This document shows positions 24,201 through 37,559 of a stretch of 64,000 nucleotides of DNA, in pieces. The DNA is from Phytoseiulus persimilis (taxonomy: Eukaryota; Arthropoda; Arachnida; Mesostigmata; Phytoseiidae), in NCBI GenBank assembly GCA_037576195.1, contig CM075102.1:29074745-29138744 (forward strand). The letters are read 5' to 3'. Position numbers and translations under genes: made by a program. The notes under the pieces were generated by a model that saw only the letters and a program-made list of their open reading frames with translations, had not been told where the DNA came from and did not search any database. Within the stretch, counting starts at the first letter, position 1; every line of letters begins with the position of its first letter.

Positions 24201-27200
24201 CGGTTCTTTTCCACCCCACAAAACTCGCCCTCATGAGATGTCGCATGCTCGCGGGGGGGTTTTGTTTACACGAGAATAAGGAAGGCCGCAAACAGCCACA
24301 AAGAACGCTGACTGAAGACAAACAGTGGGGAAGGAGCTGAGGAAACGTGAAATTTGCTCAACGGAGCGAAATTTATATCCTCACTCATTTGCGTCGAACA
24401 CTCCTGCTCTATTCGCTCATTTTATTCTCGGCCCTGTTAGCGGAATCTCATCGAGCCCACAACGCGCGACTTGGTGATCAAATACGCGGTGACGAGGTCA
24501 GGAAGAGAGAAAATCGATTTTCTTGAAGCTGTTGAAAAGTTAGGAACGACTTCAAATCCCAGCACCTGAGATTGGGGGACGAACGGATGGAATCTTCTCT
24601 GAAATCTCCCGCACGTCTTCCGGGTCCGAAGTCCCGATCGAGCAAGGTTTCCTGAATTTCGCGTGAAAATGCCGAGCGCATCGGTCTGGTCGAGTGCCGT
24701 CGTTTGCGTTTGTGAGTACATACGCATGTGGGTACATTGAGACGACGCAGCCGATCGTGAACGAATCGAGAGTATTTGGCCAGTTCATCGTTTCGTCGGT
24801 CAAATGAAGATGCCGAGACTTCCGTTTTTCCATGAATCATCGCCGAACCGCTTGAGTCGACACTCCGCGGACTGCACTCTTGAATGGGATGGGTACAAGT
24901 CCAGCTCCACGGAAGTGACGTCACACTCGAGTGGAGGTCCTGTCTGATATTGTGGTCCGAATCGATGATGCGTCACTACCACAGTAGAGCAAGGAGCCGG
25001 ACCGATGTTCTCCAGGAAGTTCGACAAGACCACAAACTTTCGAATGACTCATCGACTCATTTGTACAGGATGTCGAGGAGAGCATGGGTTTCCAGTGGAT
25101 TCAAGCGCCTGCGCATTTAGACACTGCGAAGCCCCGAAAATTCAGAGCGCACTCCTTCTGACGGCCCTGACAGAACGTGCGAGACGTCTGAGTGCTGTTC
25201 CGTCCACTCGTTCGTTTTGTCATCCCCGCGCTCCGAGCAGATGGCATGTCAAAGCTGCGAGTGCGAGGATTTGCATCGCTACGAAGAGCAACAAACAGAG
25301 CGAAAACCCACCCCAACGGAAAACCCCCGGACTTATAATGTATGGCAGTGGGTCTTGCGCGGGCTTTCGTGCACCTGAATAAAAGCTCGATTCATGGCAT
25401 GCCCAATGGTCCATCAATGGCCCACTGAACGGTTCCTCCGCTGCGAGCCACAGGCCGGACTCCAACAACCATCGACCGGAATCGGCATTGAGTGAAATAT
25501 GAGCGTTGCCATTCTGCGTCGCAATAACACTTCTGACCGCACTTCTCTCGCTGCTGCGCTCGTCGTCCGCTGGTTTCCAATATCTCGCGACGACGGAAAT
25601 TTCGCGAAAAGTTGCCGCACCTGTATCTCGGCTTCCGCAAGTCCATGCGAAACGGAGACAATACAGCAGCTGTTCCTCTTGAGCAAAGACTTCTGCCGAA
25701 GAGCCGGCAAGGCGGTGGGGCCGCCACCCGGCCGGACTGTTACCTTGCGAGGGTTATTACACGCTGTTCCAGGCACGATATAACAATTGGCCGACGTTGC
25801 CAGACCGCTCGTTGAAGCGCAATTACTCGGTTCGGCCCCGTCGTCGTCGCGCCGGCGCTGCGGCCCTCGCAACAACGAAGAGAAACGACGGCAGGAACGG
25901 ATGAGCTCAGCTTTGTCGTTTCTTTGTTCTCACGAAGTGGTTCAAGTGCAATATTTACTGAGAACGGTAAGCCTATGAAGAGCGCCGAGATGAACGTCGA
26001 GAGCCTCGGAGAGGGGCGGGAAAGAGGAATGAAAACTTGAAGCAGAGAAGCCCGTCGAAGGCCCTCGAGCTGTTTACTTCCGACGCGGGGCAGGTGGCGA
26101 ATCTCCCAAAGATCGTCGACGTCCGTCCAGCAGAAGAGAAAGATTCGCTTCTTCACAGACTCCGCACCCGTGGCGGTGGCAAATCTTGGCGAGCCTCTGC
26201 TCAAGTCCATCTGGCAACTGCAACGGCGTTTCGGGCGCCATTATTTCGGCTGAGGCAATTTAGTTGCGTCGTTATTTCAGTGCCGCCTCCTCCGAGGCTG
26301 CCGGTGCCCAGCTACCTGCGGCCATGGTTGCCCGCGCGACTCCTCGCGCCACTTCCCACTCCTCACCAGACGAGACTGCAGGCCATGTTCATTGTTTTCT
26401 TTATCGTCTCAAAGCGCGACAGCTTTCGGCTTTCCGTTCCCGCTCTTTAGGAGCTCCGACTTTCCAACGGCAAGACCTGTCAAAACTGACGCGGCTCTGT
26501 CGCTCGAGCCACGTAGCCCCGATATATTATGGGGCCAGTCGGAGACGAAACAACCAAAACCGAGGCAACTAACATGGACACTTCCGAATCCCGCGAGTCG
26601 TTATTGGATCACCATCTGCTGACGACGCTATTCCCTTCAGGGAACGATCCTCCTTTGGATGAATTTTGAGTTCTCATCGCCCATGACTCTCCTCCTCCCC
26701 ATCTCTCCTGTCCCGGGTTACTCAAACGAGCGTCGGAGGTTGGGGTTCCACTTGCGAAGCTTCTTAGGTTGCGCAAATCCTCATCGCCAGCTGTAGATGA
26801 CTCAGCCATTTGTTCAAAACGAGCCTGGCGACATTTCCTATTAGCATGGCACCGCGAGCTAGAGATGCATTGCTCAGGAGGCTCTTCCCCTCTCCCAACC
26901 CCCTCCCCCTCGACAATCCCCCTCGAGTAAGCGTCTCTCACGACCCCCAACTCTCCCCGTCGTCCCCTGCTAACCATCAGGAGAGCGGCTGCAGTCGACA
27001 GAGTAATCCTTTTTCCGTCATCGTTTGTCGTCCTTATATCCTTTTCCGTACATCCGTCTGTGCGTCTAGTCGCCGCGCTGCTTGGGTCCCGCTGTGTCTT
27101 TCTATCTGGAGTCGGAATTTATTTGACGTCGATGCCAGGCTGGTCGACGGGCGAATATCCGGACTGCGCTCAGCCTGAACGACTTGCAGCGGGAAGTGTT

Positions 27201-30200
27201 GTCCTCATCCCCGATTTTCGCTCTGCTGCGAAGCAAATATTCCTCGAATTACACATTTCCCGCCGGTTCGCTCGCTGATGGAGAAAAAATCCCAGTTTCT
27301 CAGGAGCTGCCGAATATTTCCGCCTCCGACCTCGGGACTTCCCTCAGCCGGAGCGACCCGGGAAGACGATCAGGGAGGCTCGAATCGCAGCTTCGAGAAT
27401 TCGACCCGCTTCCAGCTGCGTCGTTTCATCGGAATCGATGCTCGAGTGGACGGAACTCCGTCGCCGTCTTCTCGCTCCTGTGGTTTAGAACACGAGACGA
27501 ACGACTCGTTCCCACCGAGTATTCTCGATCAACAGTTCTCTCTTACCCTCCATTCGCGCCTGACCTCAAATCGCCTCTCGAACTACTTTGGAGTTCGCAA
27601 CCCCTCCTCACGCGGGGGAGAAATCGAGGATTCCGCCAGAGCTGTCCCTTCGGCACGGTGCGAAGTGAGGAAGGAAACCGAACAGTCAGCCAATATGACC
27701 CATCTGTTGCTTGTTCCATTTCATCGCAATATCCCGCACTGTACGGTGTTGCGAGTACCCGGCGGGTGTTCGAGCGAGCCCTGGAAGCTTGACTTTCGCA
27801 GCACGTTGCGATGATTTCAGTCATGGCGGAAACTTGATTGCTCCGCTGATGATTCGGCGATGAGCCCGGAAACGATTAGCGAGAAAGTCCTCGTTATCTG
27901 GATCATCCCCCCTGCATCAAAGTCCTCCCTCCAAGTCCGTTGATCCGATTCCCACGTTGTCCGTGAATGGTCCTTGACCCTCCCAGAAGCTCACTCGGGA
28001 AAAATCTTCCAGAAGAATCTTTTCAGTCCATGAGCTCTCCGGTTTCTCTCCCAGCGTTTCGTTCCAGGACGGTGACTGAGTCGAAGCGGCCCCGATGTGG
28101 AAGTGTAAACACGTTATAACGGAAGCAGACACAAAGCCGGTGGAAACTTTTTATAACTCGACCGGGAGAATGACACCAAAAGCCGGAAGAGGCTTCCCAC
28201 TTCCGGCCGCGGTCCGCCGCATCGGGGTCACCAATTGACGCTCGAGCCGGCCGATCCTGTTCAGTCAGAGTTCACACTGCCACACAGAGCCGGGGTCCAC
28301 AAAACCAAGACGATACGTTTACGAGACACGCTTCCTCCACATTCTACGCAGCTGTCGCTTCAACTCGACCTTGTCTGGCGCCCGCCCAGCATCGCTCTCG
28401 AACAGAATCGTTTTTCATCCGCTCGACTCCCGACTCCTTCCGATCCTGGGTCGGCAATGGGAACGCGGCAACAAAGCGGAATTCATCGAGTTGGACCGAT
28501 GGACCTGGGGGCTCAAGGTCCCTCCGGTTAGGTGGAGTCACCGTTATTCGTTGTTTGCTCCCTCTCCGCGTCCGACTCCCCGCTCTCATCGTAAATCTAC
28601 TCAGATCGTTTATCGACGTCGCATTGCAACCCCATAGCCGCGGGCCAGTTCAACGGGGTCGGGGAAGATTTTGCTCGACGAAAAACGGCCGTTGTTTTCT
28701 CGGAGCGCCGTGGACCCTCGACACTCCGTTCTCGGAAAGCGATTCGAATACGAGCGAGCGTCTTCGCAGTTTGAGCCGAGTCTGGACGGATTGGTATTCC
28801 ACTCGAAGATTCCGATAGCGGGATCGATGTGGAATAATGAGAAGGCTTCGCTCGCTTAGCAGCCTTCCGAGTTCGGAGCTCTCACGTGCAAAGTCTCTCA
28901 ATCGACTCGCTTCGCTCTCCCCATCCCGTGTTTGCCTCGTCGACCTCTCCCCGGTCATTCCCGGAGCTCAAGGGTGACTGACTCAATTCTAGCTCGACCG
29001 CCTCAAGGCTCTTCGCTCTCGAGGCTGACTCAGCTCGGTCTCGGAGCCGCTCATGGTCATGGGAGCTGGCTGAGTTCCCGTCACGCATTGAGTTGCAATT
29101 ATTCACGGCGACCTCGTTCCGTGACGCATCGCCTATGCACGTTGCAGCAGGGATGGAAATTCGGGAACAGAGAGCGGAATCTGCTGAGGGGAATGAGAAA
29201 CTCCCACCGCCAGCTTCTCAGGCCCCCCTCGATTCCAGCAATCGTAATTTCCCTCACCCTCAGCCGCTCGGAGAACCCAACACGTTCCACTTGTTTGCGC
29301 CGGGGGCGCATGTCTACTGATGAGATTTCAGCCCCTGTGACCACATGCATGATGCAGTCTCGACATTCTCACGTCTGCTCCGGGTGTAAAAAACTCCTCA
29401 GCAGCGTGCGCCGCGGCGAAACCACTTGCTGTCACATTGGATTCCGGCCGCTGTCGAAAATCTCGATTCGCTTACCTTCGAATTCAAGCCCCGATTGGAA
29501 CAACTTTGGACAACATTGCAACAGTTGCACCCATGACCGGCACCGGAGATGTTAACACGTACTCCGTGAACTTCACAGTCACAACACGCTCACTCTTCGC
29601 TCTGATCGGCTGCCGAAGTAATCCTACAGGTCGAGGATGGCGAGCAGAGCAACTCTGGCTACGGATGCCACTCGCTACCTCATCAGGACTTCTGTGGTGG
29701 CGCTCGGGTCGTCTCAGGAGTCCGCGGCGCCTCCTGGCGAGGGGATTCGGCACAACGCACGGAGAGGATTAGGGGATTTGGACACCGTCTGATGGCTGGA
29801 CGAATCTCGAGGTAGGCGGAGAAAAGCGGAACAACTTCATGGATGATGTCACAGATGGTTGCAGAATACAGGAACGGGCAATGCCTGCAAGCCAGCCGGC
29901 GTGCACTAATGAAGTGTGGATAGATCGCTCATCCGCGATGCAGCTTCTGCTGGCCTCTCACTCTCCGAACCAATGCGGACGCCTTGCTCGGGAGATAGAC
30001 GAGATGTTGACTGGCGACGACGATACTGAGACGCTGGGTCATTTGTTTTGGGCCTGAGAACAGAGAAGGGAAAAGGACGAAGCAAGGCTCGCGCTTACGG
30101 GTCGGGGGCGTTCATCAACACGATGCGCGACACCGGCGGAAGGGTCAGGCGTTATTCGCCGACGTAGCTCCTGCGCAACGAGGGACGACAGTGAGCGCAC

Positions 30201-32370
30201 TTCCGGCCGCCAGGACCGCAACCAGGATCAACGCTCACGCGAATCGATTTCCTATCGAAACAGAGAAACGTGTTCAGAATAGGACTTCGGTTCCGGAACA
30301 CGATCCACGGAAACCTTGAAACTGAATTGCTGAACGAACCGACCACGTAGAATATTGACGGGCTGTCACGGGCCTCCCTGCCTCTTTCGGGACCTAGGAA
30401 AAAATTCAATCTCGGAGATGACGTGGCCTTGAATGGCGTCATTTGACTCTTTGCTCCAACTTCCCCTGATTCTCGATTTTTGCGCTCCCCTCAGAATTTA
30501 ATGGCCCTCCGTCTCGCAAGAGACGGTTTGGGAAGCCGTTCGGGAGTCGAAGCTCGACGTGTTGCGTGCGGCGTACGGGGCAATGGGACGTTCGGAATCT
30601 CGAATCAAGGGGCAGGAGCGCCTCCTCTTTCCTGCTTCGCTCGCCCGTGGTGCTCCCGTCTCTGTATTGCACGGTTTCGAATCAGTCCGCTCGAGTCCCG
30701 TGTGTTGCGCTGTGTCTGTTCTTGCTCGAGTTACAAACAAGAAATGGTTACGCTGCCTCGTTAATATCGTTATTACGGGGTATTTTGCGGCTGTTAGCAG
30801 TTCCTCCGCATCGATGCCACGCAAAGGCTTGCTCGCGGTTATTAAGCTCGTGGCCGGCTGGTGGGACCGCATAGCAATCTCCGGCTAGCTCGCATTGCCC
30901 CCTCGATTATTACGAAAATGCTTCCTTAACTGCTTGACTCCTCGCCGAATTTCGAGAGGGAGACTTTCGATGGGAATGGAGAGAACGTTGTCGAAGCTCA
31001 GGTGGTCATACCTGCGAAGGCAATCCTTCCCCCGGGGAGTCAGAGCAGAGGGGGAGAGAGCGGGTCAGCAGGCAGGACAGAAGGAGAATAGTGTGAGGAC
31101 GAAGAGGCTGGGCCGCCCGCGTTCGGGAACAAAGACCAAGGAACACAGCGGGACCCGAGCGGAAGACAAGATGAGGACAGGGCCCGCCGAAATTGCTGTG
31201 TCATTGTAAGCAAACGGCGTCCTGTCCAAGTCGCAAAGACACGCGTATCGACCGAACCTCGCGGGAGCCGGCTGCCCGTCATCGAGTGTAGAAGCCGTCG
31301 ATCTGGAGCGGAATCATCCAGAAACCACATGGTCGTGTGAACGCAATCGGACAAATCACGGGAGCAACGCTCGGTTTCCGTAACAAACAGCTCTCAGACA
31401 AACAGCGAACAAACATAAATGTCTGCTGCGCTCTGGCCCGCAGAATGGGCGTCATAAACAAAATGTATATCTCACTGCGCCCGTCGCCGCCGCTGTTCCT
31501 CCCAGCCTGGATCTAATAACAACAGTGACGGCATATATTGCAAGGAACGCCTGCCGAAAGCGGCTTTTGTCTGAGAAATGTGGGCGGGGGTGGCTGCGGG
31601 AACGGGGCTCGGAGCCGAACCTCTCCTTGCGATGCCCCCGCCCTCACCGGCACTACACCTCCTCCATGATGATTGCCATTGTACACCAGCGGTCGTTGCG
31701 GTATTGTAGAGAAAATAATAAAAGCTTCCCGCCATCCAGCAACATTGGAGAAAAGTCTCAACAATGGACTTGGCCGCGTTTCGATACCCACATCACCGCG
31801 GAAATCAACGGGGCAGCGTCAGCGAGGAAAAATAACAATAATCTTCCCGGTGACCCGCATCACGCCCACGAGCCCGACGTGCCTTCGGCAGGCTCGTATT
31901 CGACTCCACCGGGTATCCGAGCCGTGACCGAACTGCATGAATCCCACACATCTCACTCCCGGCGTCTCAATCACACCACCGAGAAGCCTTGCGGCGGATT
32001 CCGAAGGAAAAAGCCCTGACAGGCCGAATGACTTCCAGAATCTGAGAAGGGTTCTTAGCGTGGCGCAATCAGCTCGGCGAGGATCGTGCACGCCGGAGCG
32101 TCGGGGTAAGGAGCACCACGGGGCGCTCAAGGGTTTCGTTTGCGGCATGTCGCGCATGTAAATCAGAGCAAGTGAATAATTATGCAGATTGACAAGGAGA
32201 TATTAGCCCTCCGGATTCGGAGCTTGCTAAACAACGTATCTCACTCATTGCTTCTTGCCTTCAAGCCAGAAAGAGCTACTGTGACAAACGCGGCAACCAA
32301 CGCGAGCCTAATTTGACTTTCTAATGTCCTCCCTCCACGGCTCAACCGACCAACCGCTCGCGCCCATCGG

Positions 32371-32392
32371 CCCTGACTCTCTCTCTCTCTCC
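32371..32392. repeat. CT microsatellite
   Basis: A short CT-dinucleotide run in noncoding sequence. Confidence 0.75.
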
Positions 32393-33276
32393 CTTGCGTC
32401 GTATACGTCGAGCCACTTTTTGTAAATTGCTCAGAGACTCCCTATTGTTGGGAACCCCTTCGTTCGTTGTCGTAGTTCGGTCGTTTGCTTCTTTGTCGAC
32501 TTGAATCCCGGGTTGGGGATGTTCTCCGAAAGTGAGGCTCTTCTCCGGTCGGCCAATACCCGCGATACACGGAATGTGCGAAGGAGCAGAGGATTTTCTT
32601 CGAGTTTCGAGAACATTCTGAGCGGGCGTAATATCTCATAACAAATCCAACTTGATCGCCAGACGTCGCGTCCCGAGCGAATGGAAGTCAGCAGCCGCTT
32701 GGACTTCAGCTTGGGGAGGCGTGGTGGGTTCTGTGGGTCCTGATGGGGACGTGTGGAGTCATCCTTCATGAGACTGAGCGACAGGCAGGAGCTACAATCC
32801 ATCAGACAGGAATGCCTGAACAGTCGGCATGGGCGGCTATTAGCGTTCCAGAAGGTTTCCTTGTTCGGAGGGAGTGATCCGATGACCCTCGGTCGATCCT
32901 TGGCGGCGTCAAGCAGCCACGGACGTTCGTTGGAAGAACGAACGAAGGATCACTGCGGGAGAAATCACAGAATTGGAAGATGATTGAGCGACTAGCGACC
33001 CTTGGAGATTCGCTCAGGGGTTGAGTTTCTCGAACATTGACGACCATCCGACGAGAAGCTCCAGCCGCATCAGAGTGGGGCTTGGAGCTGTAGTCCTTCC
33101 CGGGATTACTGAGATTGCTCAGCGGGCTCTCTTTTTCGCCGGTTGGTTCCTCGCTCGCTCATATGGTCCGGCGCTTGATCTACAGCCCTGGGCTGGCTGG
33201 TGCTCTCGAGACGCTGTCGACAAGTTTCCTATATCTTATCCTCAACAGGAAGAACTACAGTTGGGGCGTCAGACGA

Positions 33277-33310
33277 GGTAGGCAGGCAGGCAGGCAGGCG
33301 AGGAGGCAGG
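33277..33310. repeat. AGGC tetranucleotide microsatellite
   Basis: About five AGGC units followed by related GAGG words. A similar shorter run lies at 52964-52991. Confidence 0.8.
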
Positions 33311-34840
33311 GACTCCCACTGGCGGCATTGATCCTGTCAAGCCTCGTTCCAGTGAGGAAGCGGCGAGGAGAATCCATGCAGTGATTCTCCGCGACAAGTT
33401 CGATGTGTTCCTCGCTCAGGTGTCTGACGAGAGCTTCAAATGTCGATATCTGCTGCTGGAAGGTCTCGGTTTGGGAAAAACAACGAACGCTCCGATAGAG
33501 CCGTTATTCCCCCGTGGGGGAAGGAATGTTCCACGCAGTCTTGCGGCCGCCGCACATCTGATGGTTGCGAGCCAACGCAGCAACGAACTAACGAGCGTTC
33601 AAACTCCGGAGATTCCCGCGGATCAGAGAACGAACTTGAATTAAAACAAGAGTTCGTAACACTGCGCCCGGGGAGGATTGCGGGTGCAGCGCGCTCAACA
33701 AGTTGTTTCGATTCCGCTCGAGCGGTGGTCCCAGGACATTTCCATTGTTTTTCCCTCCATTGAATCTTTCGAGAGTTCGTTTTCAGACCCGTTCCGCTCC
33801 TCTCGGGGTTCGTTATTCTCTTCTTACGCCTCGAAGCCGGTTGTCCGTGCTGTTGCAGCGGCTGGTTTCGGCGAACTCGCTGTGACACGGGAGCTCCGAT
33901 GCCTCGACACGAACTTACAGTCATATCTGACTATCACGAGAGGATTCGCGGTCCTCCGGGCCGGTCGTAGAGTGCCGTTCCCGGTAGCGAGCTCCTTCCC
34001 CGCCCCCCGCAGGTTCAGCTCCGCGGCAAACCGACCGAATCTTTCTTTTCTCTTACTTAGTTAATTAAATGTACTGAGCTGCGCGTGACAGTTCAACCTC
34101 GGAGAGGATCTGACATGTCTCCTCCGGATGAGCTTAAGAGGATGTGTACTCATTTTTCTAATGATCCTCTGAGCTTCTTCCCTCTCATGTGTGCGTCGCC
34201 GCGCCCTCGTGCTTTCATGCGGTTCGAGCTTCCTATTCAGCCGCTCGTGCCTTTGGGGGTAGCTCAAAGGGAAGCGAATGGTTCTGTCTGGTTGGAAGTA
34301 TTCACAGCAGGCACCCGCTAATGCAAAATATGGGACATATGACGCAAACATACCTACATACTATCATGCAACGGCTGGCACCTGTTCGGCAAAGGTTTGC
34401 CTTGTCTAGAATGCCGACCAAGGGCCAAAGTTCCGGTTCCATGGAAACATGTCGAGAGGAGCACGTTGACATTCGATTCGCTGGTTTGAGACCGTCCGGC
34501 CCTTCTGGGCCACAGAACCTCCCTTAGCTATTTCCAGCTATCCTGTTTCGGCGGACCGAATACTGAAACCGAACGAGGGGTGATCTGAGCAGCGCTTTAC
34601 GAGAGAATCAGCTTCCGAGACCGGTTTTTCAGTCGAATTTCCGATTGACGCTGTCGAATCAGGTCTTAATCTACGTCCCTGCTCTCCCGAGCTCGTTCGA
34701 GCCAGCAGGTATTGTCTGGATGGCTCCGATTTTGGAAACCGGTTCTCAATTGCAGGGATCAATTCCGCTTACTGGTTCAGACTCAGCAACACTTGTGATG
34801 CTATGCTCCGGTCCCGAGACGCTCGAACACGAGCCTAATG

Positions 34841-34955
34841 AGTAGAGCCGGGGAGTTTGAGTGAGTTTTCGAAATTATTCCATCGATCGCCCGAGATTGA
34901 TTCGTTGCAATGAGGTGATAATTTCGAAAAGTCACCTAAACTTCAAGGCTCTACT
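34841..34955. mobile_element. MITE-like inverted-repeat element, copy 1
   Basis: A 115-bp unit whose 37-bp ends are imperfect inverted repeats (about 31 of 37 positions match by eye), with outermost AGTAGAGCC and GGCTCTACT. If TA is the duplicated target, the terminal repeat begins GAGCC, the style of Tc1/mariner-derived MITEs. The reverse complement of this unit aligns over most of its length with 51108-51219. No coding capacity. Confidence 0.65.
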
Positions 34956-37559
34956 TATGAGGTGTTTACCACTCCTCGCTCAACAGATATGAAAGAGAAT
35001 CCCCTTGGGTTAGACGACTCTCGGCAGATTGGACTCCCAGAAGACTGCATGACGACGAACACAGACTTTCAAAGGTTCCAATTTTTTTCCGGAAGCGGAA
35101 AGTCTCTTCGAGTTGCCAAGTGTTTTTGTCTGCTTCGCCCTGCGTCTGTGTGCCGTCCCGGTCTTCGGCGGAGCAAAACCCGAGTTCGTCTTGGCAAAGT
35201 CCCCACGGCTCCTTCGGGCACGCACAGCAACGAGCCTTCCAACCCTAGCGCTCTCCTCCTTCCCTGGCGTGTATCTCAAATTCCTCCGGGTGTTTGGCGA
35301 GGCAAGACACGTATTCGACGGTTCGGGACCCGCATTATCCTACACATTGAAAATCTCCCCCGCAGCTGGTGGATATCTGAATTTCGCGGTGCCTGTTCCG
35401 TGTCATCCAATTGACTCGCTCTAATATTCCTCCGCTGCTAAGAGACTGACTGAGGAATTTCTTGCAGCGAACTCCAGTCGCCCCTTCGGGCATCTTCGCT
35501 GTCTTCGACGGAAGAGGTAGGGTTCGATCGGGAGGATATGGGTGCACGGGGATTGTTTGAGAGACTGAGTTGAAGGCGATTTCGGCGCTGACTGACGAAG
35601 AGGCAAACGATTTTATTTGTCCGGTTCTTGGACGACGCCATGATGAGAAGGCTCGTTCCCGAGCTCGGGAGCAGCACGTCCTCGATGAGCTCTCCTCCGG
35701 AATCGACGGAAACTCCTCGGGCCGAGGCGCAAGGACCTCTACGGCCACGAATCTCGGCCTTCGGTCGGGCAATCACGACGAGGCGAACCTCAAGACGGGC
35801 TCCTCGGCCACTGCAGGAAGCGCCCGAGGCCTCGCCAAGAACTCTCAATTTGCGAACAACAGCGTATGTTGATTGGCCTGTAGCCAGCCGTCTTGCACTT
35901 TCACCCGTTTACTCACTCGGCCGAACAAGCAATCCGTCGACAAATTGATATGCAAATTCCGACGCACAAAGCCGACTCATCCAAACTCCCGTGTAAGGTG
36001 GTCCCCCCGGACGGATGGTTCATCGCTGTCTAGCTGCATCAGTCGCTCACTCAGACTACTGGCAGCGAGCGAGCGTGCGCCCGTCTCTCTCGCAGTACTT
36101 AGCTCGGATCGGGAAGTTTTTTCGTGGGTTGGCTGTTTCTTTCAAGTTTTTTCCATGCACGTTTATTGTAAAAGATTTCCCCCTCCTCCAGAGAGTGGGA
36201 CGACAAACGCAGGCGCAGCCAGCCAACGGACGGGCGAACGAGCGGGATGATCCTGGTAGCGGTGGTGAAGGCAGTTATGAAGTAGACGCGTGTTCTCTCT
36301 GTTCTTTCGAGAAAGCGCCGGACGGAGGAGATAATTACGGTATGGCTTGGATCAAAGCTGAGACAGGCAGAGTCATGGAGAGAGCTGGACGAAACCGTTT
36401 TTGCTCGCAGTCTTTCCTGGCTCCAGAGCCGCCTGTCTATTGCTGCCCGGTGGACGAGGGTCCACGCGCGGACAGTGACGAAGCAGTTCGGCACTGAACG
36501 CTTCCACGGGAGAGTGATGCCCGCAGTCCAGTCGGCCATCCAGCTGGCGCAGATTTCCTCCTCCAGTCTCATTGCTCTATACGTTATACGGTGGGCGAGC
36601 ACCGCTGCAAACCGAGCTTTACCGTGAGCGCGCATACCGATGCGCTGCCATCAGCCAGCCAGCCGAGCGGCCGGCTGGTCGGTCGGGCGAGCGGCCATAC
36701 GTCTCTCGAGAAGCTTAGTGCTGAGATGTTGACTTTCCCTTCCTCCTTAAGGCATTTTTTCCTTCACTCGCAGAATACATCTTTCTCGTCCTGCACGGCA
36801 CAGCTCAACTCAACCCTAGCCAGGATAACACGGAGAGAACCTCGTGCTACCGGTCGGCCGCCGCGTACCCATCCGACTGGATGGTCTACACGGAGCAGAT
36901 TTATCGGGGGAAGACGGTGCTGAGAGGTTTTTGAGGTTTCCGTCGTTATTCCATGACGGTGCTATCGTTCACGAGTTTGACGTTCGCGCCAAGGATTGCT
37001 CTCCGGGGAAACGGTGGGCCGACATTGCGACGGCCCTCTCGCTAATGGAACTTGAAATACTCTTCACGATCACTTCTCCTGCGGGGAACTTTATCAACGT
37101 TTGGCAGCGTTGGCGCAATCGAGTTCGCAAAGATATGACTTAATCGGTCGCATACAAGCTGTAACGCAGGGGTTCTATCAACTCTCGGTTGCGTACCTCA
37201 GGGGTTAAGGCTCCGAGATGGTGACCCTAGAGAGCGAACAGCTCCGTGGGTTTGAGTCCATAAGAAGATAGAAGTGCTAGCACCTTCTCAATCTGAAGTT
37301 TGAAAGAGCACGCATGAGCTCAAGTCTTCATGAGGATTCATGCGATTGTAGTGTTAACCACAACTAGCGAACATCGACGAAACGCGCGTGCATGGGATGA
37401 CTTGTGTGTCTGTGAGTGCCTCTGGGCTCGACGGTGTGTACAAACGTTGTCCGAATCTGTGGCTGACGCGGACGGGTCTTCTGTGGGGAATCATGCGGAA
37501 CGGAGAACTTGTCGCGGTCTACGGTCATGCGTGACGGTACATTCTACGACCATGCTCGC

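Larger units (their letters stand above)
18700..37500. other. About 19 kb with no supportable gene
   Basis: Many ORFs of 60-200 codons occur on both strands but overlap each other in opposite frames and lack family features, start context or phase-consistent splice chains. The base composition is balanced and CpG is not depleted, which keeps random frames open. Simple-sequence runs occur at 32371-32392 (CT) and 33277-33310 (AGGC), and one inverted-repeat element lies at 34841-34955. It may be intergenic regulatory DNA or intron of a large gene, for example 5' noncoding sequence of the PRRT-like gene. Confidence 0.4.

Noticed and set aside
37180..37330. tRNA-like segment (GGGTTTGAGTCC)
   Set aside because: No acceptor stem, D-arm or anticodon arm can be folded around the T-loop-like words.
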